Assembly: GCA_963575745.1 (NCBI GenBank)
Contig: CAUYUJ010009469.1
Location: forward strand, 378,717-442,716
Length of the DNA: 64,000 nucleotides
Direction of reading: 5' to 3'
Source of the DNA: Prorocentrum cordatum
Lineage: Eukaryota; Sar; Dinophyceae; Prorocentrales; Prorocentraceae
Below, in pieces: positions 20,563 through 30,860 of this stretch. The position numbers and the translations under genes are program-made. The notes under the pieces are model-generated. The model had not been told where the DNA came from. It worked only from the letters and a program-made list of their open reading frames with translations, and searched no databases. The number at the start of each line of letters is the position of its first letter. Position 1 is the first letter of the stretch.

Positions 20563-20757
20563 TACAGGGCAGTTTGTAATACATAGGTTTTTTTTTAACA
20601 TATAGGGAACACATGATTTTTAAACATATAGGATTTATAGTACATGATTAATTTATGAATACATTTATGCATGAACTCATCGTTGTTTTTAGTGCTAGAT
20701 CCCTGCGTTTTTAAGACATGATCCGCACGCGAAGCATGTATCAAAAACGGCACTGCA
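20563..20757 (+). mobile_element. Family M, copy 1: TA-flanked, mariner-like ends
   Basis: Begins TACAGGGCAGTTTGTAATAC and ends with the inverse AAAAACGGCACTGCA. It shares GCATGAACTCATCGTTGTTT and the dyad around CGCACGCG with 29518-29685 and 58454-58633. It is AT-rich and non-coding. Confidence 0.85.
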
Positions 20758-20854
20758 CGTTCCCACCCACACTTGAGTACAACGGATTTGGCACCCAGGT
20801 ACACGTCGGTCCGAAGACGTAGGCAGAGACATGCAGTAGGAAGGCGGATACAGT

Positions 20855-21023
20855 CGGCGGTGGACAAACCTCCCTTCAGTAGACCTCCCCTCAGTGACAA
20901 CGGCCTGGGACCGAAACTGACGGACCTGGACCCGCAAAAATGACGGCCGCGACGCCCTCTCGCGAACCGAAAGCGGCCAATTCACTAATCGACGTGTCAG
21001 GGTAGGAGGTCTGTCCATCCCCG
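20855..21023 (+). mobile_element. Family L, copy 1, with 7-bp target duplication ATACAGT
   Basis: ATACAGT lies at 20848-20854 and 21024-21030. Ends are CGGCGGTGGACAAACC and, inverted, GGTCTGTCCATCCCCG. The core phrase TTCACTAATCGACGTGTCAG is shared with three other copies. Confidence 0.88.
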
Positions 21024-21087
21024 ATACAGTGGATTGGGTGCAGGTCCTCCCAGAGAATAACAGAACACAGCAAAAGCATGTCGATTC

Positions 21088-21780
21088 TTGAAGTGGGGAG
21101 GCGCTTGTCGCAGATTGGGATCTGGGAATCCCAAAGTACCTACTTTCAACCACCGGCGTGTAACCTTGTCAGACCTACCGAGCACGGAGATCTCCGCTCA
21201 TATTAAATCGGGGTGGGCTGAGTTGCATCAGTTATGGCCGCTGCTCAACCCCGGGCGGGGGGCACTGAAGAAACGCCGTCGTTTCTTTGACGCCTGCGTC
21301 TCTCGGAGCGTTCTTTGGTGCTGCGAGCCGTGGCTCCCCACGCAGAGAGAAAGACGGGAGCTACAATCTGTACAAAACGACATGTTGCGGAGAGTCGTTG
21401 GAATCAGACGAGGCCCAGAAGAGCAGTGGGTTGCGTGGGTAGTTCGCTCCACAGGGACCGCAAGCGTGGATGCAGAACGACACAGCATCAACATGTCGGA
21501 ACACACATACTTGCAATCTAAGTGGCAGTGGGCCGGTCATATTGCGAGAATGAGGAATGACAGGTTGTGCAAGAAATCCGTCGCGTGGAGAGATGCGGAA
21601 TGGTGCGTGCTGCTAGACCTGGTTGGCAACAGCACAAGGCCACGTCGCGCGCACGGGTTCCGACGGGAAGATGATCTTCAAACTTTTGACACTTCCTGGA
21701 AAGACGAGCCCAATACAGGTACCAGTGGAAGGCAGCGGCGTTGCAATTTGGTCTGGGTTCTGAAAGGTTGCACCACCACG
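21088..21780 (+). pseudogene. LINE C-terminal region, degenerate
   Basis: A frame of more than 200 codons with KKRRRFFDACVSRSVLWCCE, QSVQNDMLRRVVGIRRGPEE, QWVAWVVRST and KWQWAGHIARM, the pattern (LFDA...LYG.E.W, Q..MLRRVVG, W.GHIAR) at the C-terminus of LINE reverse-transcriptase polyproteins. It continues the element that begins at 16030. The frame runs into the family-C fragment, which supplies the last residues. Confidence 0.8.
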
Positions 21781-21785
21781 TTCAA

Positions 21786-21881
21786 CAAGAAGAGGCGCCA
21801 TGAGAGCTGGGGAAATATCATGGCCCCCGCCATGATATCCAACCCCCCCTTGTCATCACCCCCCTCTTTTCCGCCCCCGAT
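21786..21881 (+). mobile_element. Family C fragment between 26-bp direct repeats
   Basis: Only the right half of family C is present (AAGAGGCGCCATGAGAGCTG to TTTTCCGCCCCCGA). It is flanked by a direct repeat of about 26 bp starting TGAAAGGTTGCACCA at 21757 and 21882, with four differences. This is too long for an ordinary target duplication. Confidence 0.7.
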
Positions 21882-22097
21882 GAAAGGTTGCACCATCGCG
21901 CTCAACATCGATGTAGCAGAACATGCGAGAAGTGGGCGCATGGGAGGTGTCGTTTGTGAGAATGCGAGACGCGCCAGAAGCACGGGTGCTGTGTGTGGAT
22001 GTAAGCAACGGTCGCAGCGGCTGGGTGAGAGCCAAGGACGCGCTACGGCGCGATCTCCCCTCTCTTCGGAGCGTCCGCGTACGGGAAGCAACAGCAG

Positions 22098-22256
22098 TCC
22101 CTGAGCTCCGACGTTGCGAAAAAATTGCGAGATCGCAGCAAAACAAGCACGACCCTATCTTTTGCATATGTTTCGGGCCTCATCGATATGTGAGGGTCCT
22201 GGGGCCCGAAACGGGGCAAAAGCGCCCGTTGTGAAAAAATGCGACGCCAAGATATC
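22098..22256 (+). repeat. Family P, copy 1
   Basis: Inverted ends CGACGTTGCGAAAAAATTGC and GTGAAAAAATGCGACGCC. The interior TGAGGGTCCTGGGGCCCGAA occurs reversed in copy 2 at 51666-51905. Confidence 0.75.
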
Positions 22257-22289
22257 AATGATCATCCTCATCCACCTCCTCCGCTTCTT

Positions 22290-22695
22290 CTCTACCTCGC
22301 CCTCGTCGTCCGCATCCTCACCCTCCTCGTCCACCCTTCGTCTTCGCCACTCTCCAGTCCTCTCGCTTTCCTTTCCTCTTTCCTGTCTTCCTCCTCTTCT
22401 GCCTCCGCCCCCTCCCCCCTCCTCCTCTTCTCCTTTTTTCCGTTTCTTCCTCCTCCTCCTCTTCTGCCTCCTCCTCCTCCTTCGCCTCCTCTTCTGCCTC
22501 CGCCCCATCCCCCTACCACTCTCTCCTCCTCCTCCTCCTCCTCCTCCTCCTCCTCTTCCTCTTCTGCCTCCTCCCCCACCTGCGACCACGGCGAAGAAGA
22601 CGAGGCCGAGACCACCGACGACGACGCCGCCGCCGACGAAAGAGACCGACGCCGACGAGGTCGACGCCGACGAAACCGCCGAACACGGGGCCGAC
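22290..22695. repeat. CCT tract followed by GAC-type triplets
   Basis: A CCT-rich tract to about 22580, then CCGACGACGACGCC-type triplets to 22695. Open frames here are compositional. Confidence 0.8.
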
Positions 22696-22859
22696 CGACC
22701 CTGAGATCTGACGTTGCGAAAGCTTGCAACGCTGCGAACACTCACGACCAGAGCCCCAGACCCCATCCTCACGCATTATTCCCCACATCCAAAGTGGGGT
22801 TCTTGTTTTCTCAGCACACGCCGCGCAGGATCTCACACCCCCCCTTTCCTCTCTCTCTC

Positions 22860-23250
22860 TCTCACACACATTCACCACCATCACCATCATCATCATCAGC
22901 AACCACCATCATCGTCATCACACGCACACACTCATCATCATTACCATCATCATCACCATCAACCACCTTCACTACTCATCATCATCATCATTCTCATCAT
23001 CATCGTCACCATCATCATCACCACTCTACCACCCACTCACTCAATCAATTACTCACTCATCCTCAGTAGGCTTCGGAAGCAGCGGTTTTCCGACGGTAGG
23101 ACCGCCGCCTCTCTCAACATCATCGTCACCATCACCATCATCATCTTTCGATCACCCACTCACTGGTCACCATCATCATCAGTGTCATCATCACTCACTC
23201 GTCACTCATTCATCATCAGCACTCACTGACTCATCACTTCGTCATCAATC
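22860..23250. repeat. CAT/ATC microsatellite
   Basis: CATCATCATC and CACCATCATC runs, with one short unrelated break near 23070-23115. Confidence 0.9.
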
Positions 23251-23261
23251 ACTCCCTCGAT

Positions 23262-24490
23262 TAAATATGGAGGACGTATCAGGCGGGAGCCTCGTCGGTG
23301 AGTGAATTGCAAGGAAGTCTCCGGCGGGAGCCCCCTCCCTATGGGGCCCGCACTTCATGTTGGTAATCCGAGCGGGTCGTCCGAAACGTGTAACTGTCGT
23401 CACTTTTGGGCTCCTGAGGCCTGAATATGCAAGAAGTATCAGGCGGGAGCTTCGTCTGTGAGTGAATTGCGAGGAAGTCTCAGACAGGAGCTCCCTCCCT
23501 ATGGGGCCCGCACTTCATGTTGGTAATCTGAGCGGGTCATCCGAAACGTGTAGTTGTCGTCACTTTTGGGCTCCTGAAGCCTGAATATGGAGGAAGTATC
23601 AGGCGGGAACCTCGTTTGTAAGTGAATCGCGAAAAAGTCTCAAGCGGGAACCCCCTCCCTATGGGGCCCGCGCTTCATGTTGGTAATCCGAGCGGGTCAT
23701 CCGAAACGTGTAACTGTCATCACTTTCGGGCTCTTGAAGCCTGATTCTGGAGGAGATATCAGTCGGGAGCCTCGTCTGTGAGTGAATTGCGAGGAAGTCT
23801 CCGGCGGGAGCCCCCTCCCTATGGGGCCCGCAGATCATGTTACGAATCCGAGCGGGTCATCCTGAAACCTGTAACTCTCGTCACTTTTGGGCTCCTGATG
23901 CATGAATATGAAAGAAATATCGCGCGGGCGCCTCGTCTGTGAGTGAATTGTGAGGAAATCTCAGGCGGGAGCCCCCTCCCTATGGGGCCTCCGGGTCACG
24001 TTACGAATCCGAGCGGGTCATCCTGAAACCTGCAACTGTCGTCACTTTTGCGCTCTTGAGGTTTGATTGCGGAGGAAGTATCAGGCGGGAGCGTCGTCTG
24101 TGAGTGAATTGCGAGGAAGTCTCAGGCGGGAACCCCCTCCCTATGGGGCCCGCATATCATGTTACTCATCCGAAGCGGGTCATCCTGGAACGTGTAACTG
24201 TCGTCACTTTAGGGCTCTTGAAGCTTTAATATGGAACTTATCGAGCGGGAGCCCCCGCCCCATGGGGCCCGCGTATCATGTCACGAATCCGAACGGGTCA
24301 TCCTGAAACCTGTAACTGTCGTCACTTTTGGGCTCCTGAGGCTTGAATATGAAGGAGGTCTCAAGCGGGAGCCTCGTCTGTGAGTGGGTTGCGAGGAAAT
24401 CTCAGGCGGCAGCCCCCTCCCGATGGAGCCCGCACATCATGTTCGAATCCGAGGCGGGTCATCGGATTCTACTAACTGTCGTCACTTGGA
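23262..24490. repeat. 160-bp satellite, about 8 units
   Basis: The anchor GGGAGCCCCCTCCCTATGGG recurs at about 23331, 23491, 23651, 23811, 23971, 24132, 24252 and 24412. Spacing is 160 bp except one of 120 bp. Each unit includes TCAGGCGGGAGC, GTGAGTGAATTGCGAGGAAG and GTAACTGTCGTCACTTTTGG. TCAGGCGGGAGC also appears in the large inverted repeat at 55095-55453. Confidence 0.95.
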
Positions 24491-24593
24491 GGTCTGAGGA
24501 CGGATGTTAGGACCGATTTTGAGGATCGAAGGGGGGCTCGCTCCTGCGGCCTGACGGCCGGGGAGTTACCAAGCGGGAGTTTCGTCTGTGAGC

Positions 24594-24910
24594 GAAGTGC
24601 GGGTCGCCCCGTCTGAACTGGTCGCGGGCAAAATTGTTGTTGTCATGGGCGTGCGTGCCGGAAAGGGCGATTGAGAAGTGCGGGTAGCATCGTCTGAGCT
24701 GGTCGTCGGCAAACTTGTTGTAGTCATGGGCCTGCGTGCCCGAAAGGGCGACTGAGGAGCTGACGATGACGACGACGAGACAGCGGCCGGGCGCAGGGGT
24801 AGCCCCTTGCGTCCGGGCCGGGGGTGGTAACCCATCCTCGGCCGAATCGGGGGCAGGGGTAACCCCTTGTCTCCGGGCTGGCGGTGGTAACCCATCGTCA
24901 GCCGAATCGG
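24594..24910. repeat. Two adjacent direct duplications
   Basis: An 80-bp unit is duplicated at 24594 and 24673 (GAAGTGCGGGT...GAAAGGGCGA). A 60-bp unit is duplicated at 24789 and 24849 (GGGGTAGCCCCTTG...GCCGAATCGGG). Confidence 0.85.
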
Positions 24911-25269
24911 GCGCAGGGCGAGAGGAGAGGGTGTCCGCCAGGGGGAGGAGGAAAGGGCAAAGGGTAAGCTAAACAGATTCTCATGTGGGGTCCTACCGTC
25001 GGAGTAATGTTGAAAAAAGGCGGAACGATCTGTGAGCCGAGCGGACACGCTCAGCGCGAGAAACTGCAACGCCAAGATCTCAGGGTCAGGGGAGGCCGAC
25101 GGAGACGAAGCCAGCGCAGCCGACGGCGACGAGTGGCGGCGCCGAAGCTTCCCTCGCTGGCGATGGGCGGGGCGCGGCTGAGCGGTGCTCGGCGTCCGCG
25201 GGGGGCGCGCAAGCGGCGGCGGGCGCCACAACGGCCGCGGTCTCCGCTGGCGGCCTCCCGGCAGCTGCG

Positions 25270-25520
25270 GCGTAGTCCTCGATCGTCGTCGCCACCGCCG
25301 TTGTCGTCGTCATGGTCGTGGTGTAAGTCGTGGTTGGTCGTCGCGGTCGTCGTTGGCGGCGGCCTCGTCGTCGTGGCGGTGGTCGTCGTGGAGAGCCTCG
25401 ATGTCGTGGTGGTGGTCGTCGTTGGCCTCGGCGTCGTCCTCATCAGAGCCGTCGTGTTGGTCGTTGTCGTGGTCGCCGTCGTGGGCTTGGTCGTCGTCGT
25501 GGTCGTCCTCGGGGCTGCGA
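25270..25520. repeat. GTC/GAC microsatellite
   Basis: Degenerate GTCGTCGTGGT repeats. Long open frames (poly-Val or poly-Asp) are by-products. Confidence 0.85.
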
Positions 25521-25599
25521 AGGGGGGCGGAGCGCAAGCGTGACGAAGTCTGCCATTCCATCAAGAGTCGGTTGAGAGAGGTCCTGGGTCACCCGAAAT

Positions 25600-25806
25600 G
25601 GACGTCCGAAATGGGCACGGGAAGAATGGGCACAATGCCCAACAACAAATGTTGTCCCAAACCAACAGCGGCCGCTGTTGGGCAGGCGGCCTTCTGTCTC
25701 GAATGGATACAGGCCACGGCGGCGTGGACAGCGAGTCCTGTTCAAAATAAACCAAATCCGCTGTTGGGCATCGTACCCATTCTTTCCGTGCCCATTTCGT
25801 TCGTGC
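25600..25806 (+). mobile_element. Family Q, copy 1, long terminal inverted repeats
   Basis: The left end GGACGTCCGAAATGGGCACG through GGCACAATGCCCAACA is inverted at the right end (TGTTGGGCATCGTACCCATT through CCATTTCGTTCGTGC), giving arms of about 45 bp. Copy 2 is at 60736-61097. Confidence 0.85.
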
Positions 25807-25859
25807 AGAGTCTCGCGTCACCTCCCTGGCGGGAAGGGCAGCTCTCCGGCCCAGACCAC

Positions 25860-26045
25860 GGAGAGGCGAGTACACGTCGGTCGGCCGAATCAGGTAAAAA
25901 CATGAGGCAGGAAGGCGGACAGAGTAGATCGGGTTTAGGCCCTCCCAGGTAATAACACACAGCATATCGATGCCTGAAGTAGAAAGGTGCTTGAAGTAGA
26001 TTGGGACCTGGGAGCCCACAGATACCTACGTACTTCCAACGACCG
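25860..26045 (+). repeat. Dispersed segment shared with 20775-21145
   Basis: GTACACGTCGGTC, GCAGGAAGGCGGA and GATTGGGACCTGGGA recur in the same order on both sides of the family-L insertion at 20855. In the second place it joins the LINE C-terminal region, so it may be LINE 3' sequence. Confidence 0.6.
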
Positions 26046-26650
26046 ACGGGTATTGCCAGAGGTAAGGGAGCGTGGCATGGTACAGGTGATGCATTTCTCC
26101 TCTCACTTGGGCTCGCTAGGGGGAAGAACCATGGTGTGCATTCCATGGACTGTCCCGCGTTCGAATTAGCTGCGTTTTTCAGTAGAGAAGATGTCGCTCG
26201 CATCAAACCGACTGCAATTGAATTTGCAAAGCGCACCCTCTGAGGGATCAATCATCGCCGAAAGTCGCCATGATCAATACAACGCTCCTTGCGCGGCTCC
26301 TCACTGCTGGGAGCCACACCGGCGGGGCTCAGGGTCGGTGGAGCATCGCAAGGATCGACCTAAACAATGTCTTTCGTTTTCGTTTGGCTTTCGTTGCCCC
26401 TCGCTTTGTCCTCAATCCGCCTGTGCTGCAGGACGGACTCGAAACGAAAATAAACCACGAAATCGCCAATACACCGTTCCGGTCGACCCCAGGAACATCA
26501 CAGAAGCACCCGCGATCAGGCACGGCGCCGAAACACACGGCTGCGGTGTTGAGCAGCGGCAAACAGCACGAGCCCGGAAACGAAGAACAGGGAGGCGCGG
26601 CGGTGAGAGCTCGGGCACGGCAGGCTTGGGGGCTTTGGCGGCGCGCACCC
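26046..26650. other. No gene recognised
   Basis: Open frames of up to 215 codons exist on the plus strand (26191-26838), but they run into the family-N repeat and show no familiar domain. Confidence 0.4.
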
Positions 26651-26654
26651 AAAG

Positions 26655-26790
26655 GGGTGCGGGGGAGGGTGGAAGGCTTCTTAGAAAGAGAGGCTGCTTC
26701 TTCGAAGGCGCGGGTCCTGCATCTACAGACAAGGCCCGTGCCTTCGAAGCAGAGGTGCTTCTAAGAAGCTCCCCCCCCTCCACCCTTTGC
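26655..26790. mobile_element. Family N, copy 1, nested palindromes
   Basis: Arms GGGGGAGGGTGGAAGGCTTC and, inverted, AAGAAGCTCCCCCCCCTCCA. An inner palindrome pairs CTTCGAAGGCGCGGG with CCCGTGCCTTCGAAG. Confidence 0.8.
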
Positions 26791-27029
26791 GTGGTCGAGG
26801 GTTGCTGCATGGGGTGGCGATTAGTGGGGGGCACATAGACGTGCACCCCTCGCGCCCGTTTTTGGCCCAAGGGTCCCCCCTTCCGGGCAAAATATGTGCA
26901 CCTCTTTCCACCCCCGAGTCCGCCGACCCCTTGGGGTCACGGCGTGTGAGATGCTTCCCCCTCCCCAAACCCCTCCCCCGGGAGCCTGGTCTGGCCGGTT
27001 TGGGGTGGGCAAATCCATCATCCGCACAC

Positions 27030-27880
27030 TTGACTTGGAGCCTCAGGAGGCCCCAAAACGGGCCAAAAAGGTTCCAAAGGTTCCCGGAAAGGTCCAAGAG
27101 AGTTACGAATCGACGAAAGATCGCCCCAAAAAGCCGAAGATTGCCTCCACACGGCTCCATAAGTCCCCAAGACGTTTGAAACAATATTACGAGGCGTCCC
27201 AAAGAGGCCCTCCAGAAGCAAAAATCGTCCCATTCCCTCAATAATGCGTACGTTTTCAGAACATTCGCTTCATGAGCTGTCACGAGGCCCACAACAGCCC
27301 AGTAAACCTCGAAGATCGACCCCTGTCGCCCCAGGAGACTCTCCAAAAGGCTCCACGACGGCCTCTGGGCGATCCACGAAGGCTCCAGAAACCATAGGAA
27401 CGGCCCAGGAAAGCCGCAGGACGATCCCAAGAGGGCTCCAAAACGGGGCATCAGGGCTCCCAACGGCTGTCTGGACGGCCCACGCGGGTGACGATTCGGT
27501 CCAAACCGCCCAAGATTGCTTCCAGAAAGCCCCATGGGCGTCCAAGACGTTTGCATACGCGACCACGAGGCGCTCCAAGCAGGCCTCCAGAAGCAAAAAC
27601 CGTCCCATCTCTTATGGAACACGTGCATTTTCAGCATATTCCATTTTCGAGCTTTCGCGAGGCCCACAACGGCCCAGTAAACCTCCAAGATCGACCCCTG
27701 TCACCCCAAGAGTCTCTCCAAAAGGCTCCACGACGGCCTCCGGGCGCCCCACGAAGGCCCCATAAACCATAGCAACGGCCCGGGGGAACGGCAGGACTGT
27801 CCTAAGAGGGCTCCGAAACGTGTCTAGGGGGGCCTCACAGGCTGTCCGGACAGGCCACGCGGGGGACGATTGCTGCCGCC
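27030..27880 (+). repeat. Family S array with a 374-bp tandem duplication
   Basis: CCAAGAGGC-type words throughout. A larger unit repeats with a 374-bp period: GAAGCAAAAATCGTCCCAT near 27217 and GAAGCAAAAACCGTCCCAT near 27591, and CTCCAAAAGGCTCCACGACG in both. Confidence 0.8.
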
Positions 27881-28056
27881 CCAAGGGGTCGGCGGTGTGG
27901 CGTAAGCCAATGAATCATTCGGAGGTCGAGAAGGGCGTAGCGCCCATGCCGGGACTGGCGATGCTACCTACGATAGCCGCAAGTGCATTGCAGTACGATT
28001 TCAACAGCGTTGGCTCTGCGTCGACCGCTTCAAGCAACATCAGTTGGCGGCGCGCA

Positions 28057-28173
28057 CAAGAGGGTGGGGGGAGGGGGGAGGGCTTCTTAGCAGGAGGCTG
28101 CTTCTCAGAAGGCGCCTTCTGAGGAGCAGGGTGCTTCTAAGAAGCCTTCCCCCCGCCCCCCCCCGTCTGCGCG
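28057..28173. mobile_element. Family N, copy 2
   Basis: Purine arm GGGGGGAGGGCTTCTTAG and pyrimidine arm CTAAGAAGCCTTCCCCCC flank a CTTCTCAGAAGG palindrome. 28174-28560 holds no recognised gene. Confidence 0.75.
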
Positions 28174-28569
28174 TGGCTGAATCAGGAAACAGACATTCCA
28201 ACTTCCCCACAAACGACCGCCGCCCGATCCCCCCCCACATTCCCACCACGGCGGGCCCAGGCGCCTGCCACCCCCGCGAGCCCCTGAAAGGCCTCGCGCG
28301 ACCTCCGCCGTCGGGGGGAGGCCCTCCTCGAGAGGGAGCTCGCCGGGGATCCTCGAGCTTGGATCGCCTGCGCCGGCGCAGGCGGTCAAGCTCGAGGATT
28401 GGGTGTGGGTCGAGTCTCTTGCGAGGCGCACTTGCGAGTAGGATCGCCTGCGCCGGCGCTGCTGCCGCGCCGCAGGACGGCACGGGGCTACCCTGCGCGA
28501 CGTGCGGCCATCCTGCTGCCACCACGGGCGCCGAGCGAGAAACGGAGGGGCCTCCCTTCGGCGGCGAGC

Positions 28570-29155
28570 CCCAGGGGGGAAGCGAGAGGGGGTGGGCCTC
28601 GTCAGAAGGTGGCGAAGCTTTTCAGAAGCTCTCCGGCCTTCTGAGAAGCCGCCTCTGTCACCTGAGAAAGCTTACAGTCGGACTCGATTGGACAGGACAC
28701 GCGAGAGGACACAAGACCCTTCCGAGGGCCACATTGCCACAGGAACGTAGGAAGCATGGGTCGCGAGACACAGGACACGAGGGTACCCTTGATTTGGCAG
28801 GGTCGACCCGTTGCTAGTCGTCTTTCATGTGCAGCCTGCTCTCGCCCAGGCAGGCCGCGCGCATCCAGCTTCCTGACCACTACTCCGCGCGGGAACGGTG
28901 CGCGGCGCGACGTCGGCGGCACCCCAGAGGGGCCAGCGCGGAGAGCCCGAGGGAGCGCCAGATCCTGCCGACACCGCCACGCCGCCCTCCGAGAGCGCCG
29001 AGCCTCGGCGGCGCGCCTCGGGGGGGGGGAAGCGAGAGAGGGGGCATGGGCACGAGGACACGAGGGTAACCTGGGCCGACTGTATGCAGGCCTCTTCCAG
29101 AGCGCGGCCGCACTCTGTGAGAAGGCGCCGAGGGGGCCTGAACCCTCTCTCGCTT
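28570..29155. mobile_element. Rearranged family N carrying split family H
   Basis: An N left part (28570-28672, GGGGGAAGCGAGAGGGGG) is entered at TA by family H (28673-28806, TACAGTCGGACTCGATTG), which stops before its right end. About 210 bp of GC-rich sequence and a second N left end (near 29020) follow. An H right end (29050-29090, CTGGGCCGACTGTA) and an N right end (CTCTCGCTTCCCCCCCTCG) complete it. The parts imply insertion of H into N followed by rearrangement. Confidence 0.65.
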
Positions 29156-29166
29156 CCCCCCCTCGA

Positions 29167-29288
29167 CAGCGCTCGGTCGCCCATTCCCCGTGCATCGTTC
29201 TGCTTCGCGCGTGTATCTTGTTCGCGAGATGGCCCAGGATGCTCCTTGGTGGCCCTTGCCAACAAGTGCGCGCGTCCGAGCGATGCCC
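29167..29288 (+). mobile_element. Family K, copy 1 (diverged)
   Basis: Begins GCGCTCGGTCGCCCATTCCC and ends CGCGTCCGAGCGATGCCC, inverted ends as in other K copies. Confidence 0.7.
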
Positions 29289-29517
29289 AGCCGCTGGGCT
29301 CGCCGCCGACTTTTGGCCACGGGTGCTGCAGGATGGGGCCCGGAAGGAGGGGGTCATGAGGACGAGGTGCCTCAAACAGCGTCAAATCCACCCTCGGGCC
29401 CCTTCCTATCCTCAGGCCCCCATCCCTCAGGACCCCACCTCTGAACCGTCGATCCCGCTCTCACCCCCTGGGGCTCGCCGCCGATGCCTGGCCACGGCGA
29501 GCCCCAGCCGCAAGAGA

Positions 29518-29685
29518 TACAGGGCAGTTTTTCACACATGGGACTTGAAAAAATATGGGATCTGTTAATACATGGCTGATGTATGAATCAATTCATGCAT
29601 GAACTCACCGTTGTTTTTATTACTAAATCCCTGCATGTTCCATACATGCTCCGCACGCGGAGCATGTATTAGAAACGGCACTGTA
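29518..29685 (+). mobile_element. Family M, copy 2
   Basis: TACAGGGCAGTTTTTCACAC to AGAAACGGCACTGTA, inverted TA-bounded ends. The interior dyad CATGCTCCGCACGCGGAGCA is perfect. Confidence 0.88.
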
Positions 29686-29788
29686 GGCCCGCCCGACCCG
29701 GAGCCGAGCAGCGGCCCGACGGCCGGAGCCCCTCCCGAGCCCGAGCCGCTCCTGCGCGCCTCGGCGCCGCGGCTGCAAGATGCCGCTT

Positions 29789-29916
29789 GCCGTCGCTCGG
29801 ACGTCCATTCCTGGTGTATGTTTCGATTTCGTGCGTGCTTTTTTTTCTCGCCGAGTGATCAAGGATGGTCCTCGATGGCCGTCGCCGAGAAAACATGCAC
29901 ACGTCCGAGCGATGCC
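29789..29916 (+). mobile_element. Family K, copy 2
   Basis: Ends GCCGTCGCTCGGACGTCC and ACGTCCGAGCGATGCC are inverted. The interior has TTTCGATTTCGTGCGTGC, as in the copy at 31344. Confidence 0.8.
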
Positions 29917-30200
29917 ACGGCCGCCCTCTGCCCTCGCGCTTGCCTCGCCGCCTCCCCCCGGGCCCCCATGAAGAGGAGGCGGAGCAGCAGGAGGAGGGGG
30001 AGGGGCAGGAGGAGGGGGAGGAGGAGGGGGAGGAGGGGCAGGAGGGGAAGGGGGAGGAAGCGGAGCATGTGGAGTATGTGCAAGCCACACGGTGGCATCC
30101 ACCGAACCAAACAAGCTTGCCAAGGAGCAGTGAGGTGACATCGTCGCCGATGATTCGAAGAGAAGGCGACGGAGGAGGAGTTGCAGATGGAGGAGGGGGT

Positions 30201-30651
30201 GGTGCGCACAGGGGAGTCTCCAGAGACCCACTGCCTGTAGCCTATTTTGCGGGGGAGTTTCCAAAGTAGGCTACAAGCGCGCAATTTCGAGCTACTCCAA
30301 GGTTTTCCAGAGAAGGGGCAGTGGCCTCTCCCCCTGCTGTGAATTTCCAGAAACTCCCTCGCGGCCGAGCAAGTGTGGCCTCGAGGGAGTCTCTCGAAGT
30401 GGCCTCCGCCCGCAGGGCAGGGTTTTCCCTGCAGGTGCGCACTTCCTTCTCTCCCGTTCTGGCTTGGCCTCGAGGGAGTCTCTCGACATGGCATCCGCCC
30501 GCAGGGCGAGGATTTCCCTGCAGGCGCGCGCCTCCACCTCTCCCGCTGTGAATTTCAAGAAACTTCCTCGCGGCCGAGCAAGGGTGGCCGCGAGCGAGCT
30601 TCTCGACACGAGACGGCAGGTGCGCACCCGGGAAACTCCCCTGTGCGCACC
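30201..30651. mobile_element. Family T: 451-bp element with perfect 17-bp inverted ends
   Basis: GGTGCGCACAGGGGAGT at 30201-30217 is exactly inverted at 30635-30651. Inside, two direct duplications alternate: GGCCTCGAGGGAGTCTCTCG (30378 and 30468) and CTGTGAATTTC(C/A)AGAAAC (30340 and 30543). No second copy was noticed in the window. Confidence 0.75.
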
Positions 30652-30749
30652 TGCTGGAGGAAGAGGGCGTGGAGGCGAATGACCCAGATGACGAGGATGG
30701 CGCGTGGGATATGGCATGACGCGCGTGGAGCCAAGGCCGCCAGACAGGC

Positions 30750-30860
30750 CCCCCTCGGCCCCCCCAAGGTCCAGGGGCGGCATGTCGTCGTCGCTGCCCT
30801 CGGCGTTCGGCGCCGGCGCGCCCCGGGCCGCTGGCGCCTCGGCGGCTCCGCCGTACAGTC
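30750..30860 (-). CDS. Exon-like trace with SDDDMPPLDLGG motif
   Basis: The minus strand encodes GAPAPNAEGSDDDMPPLDLG. The Ala/Pro-rich lead GAPAPxAEG is the same as at 31500-31650. It lies next to family I, which starts at 30854. Confidence 0.5.

Noticed and set aside
23262-24490. CRISPR-like array
   Set aside because: Units of 160 bp are repeated whole; there are no short repeats separated by unique spacers. The same holds for the other arrays.
24566-25231. A 221-codon minus frame with repeated GYH-PG-KGLPL peptide
   Set aside because: The peptide repeat follows directly from the 60-bp DNA duplication, and the rest is low complexity.
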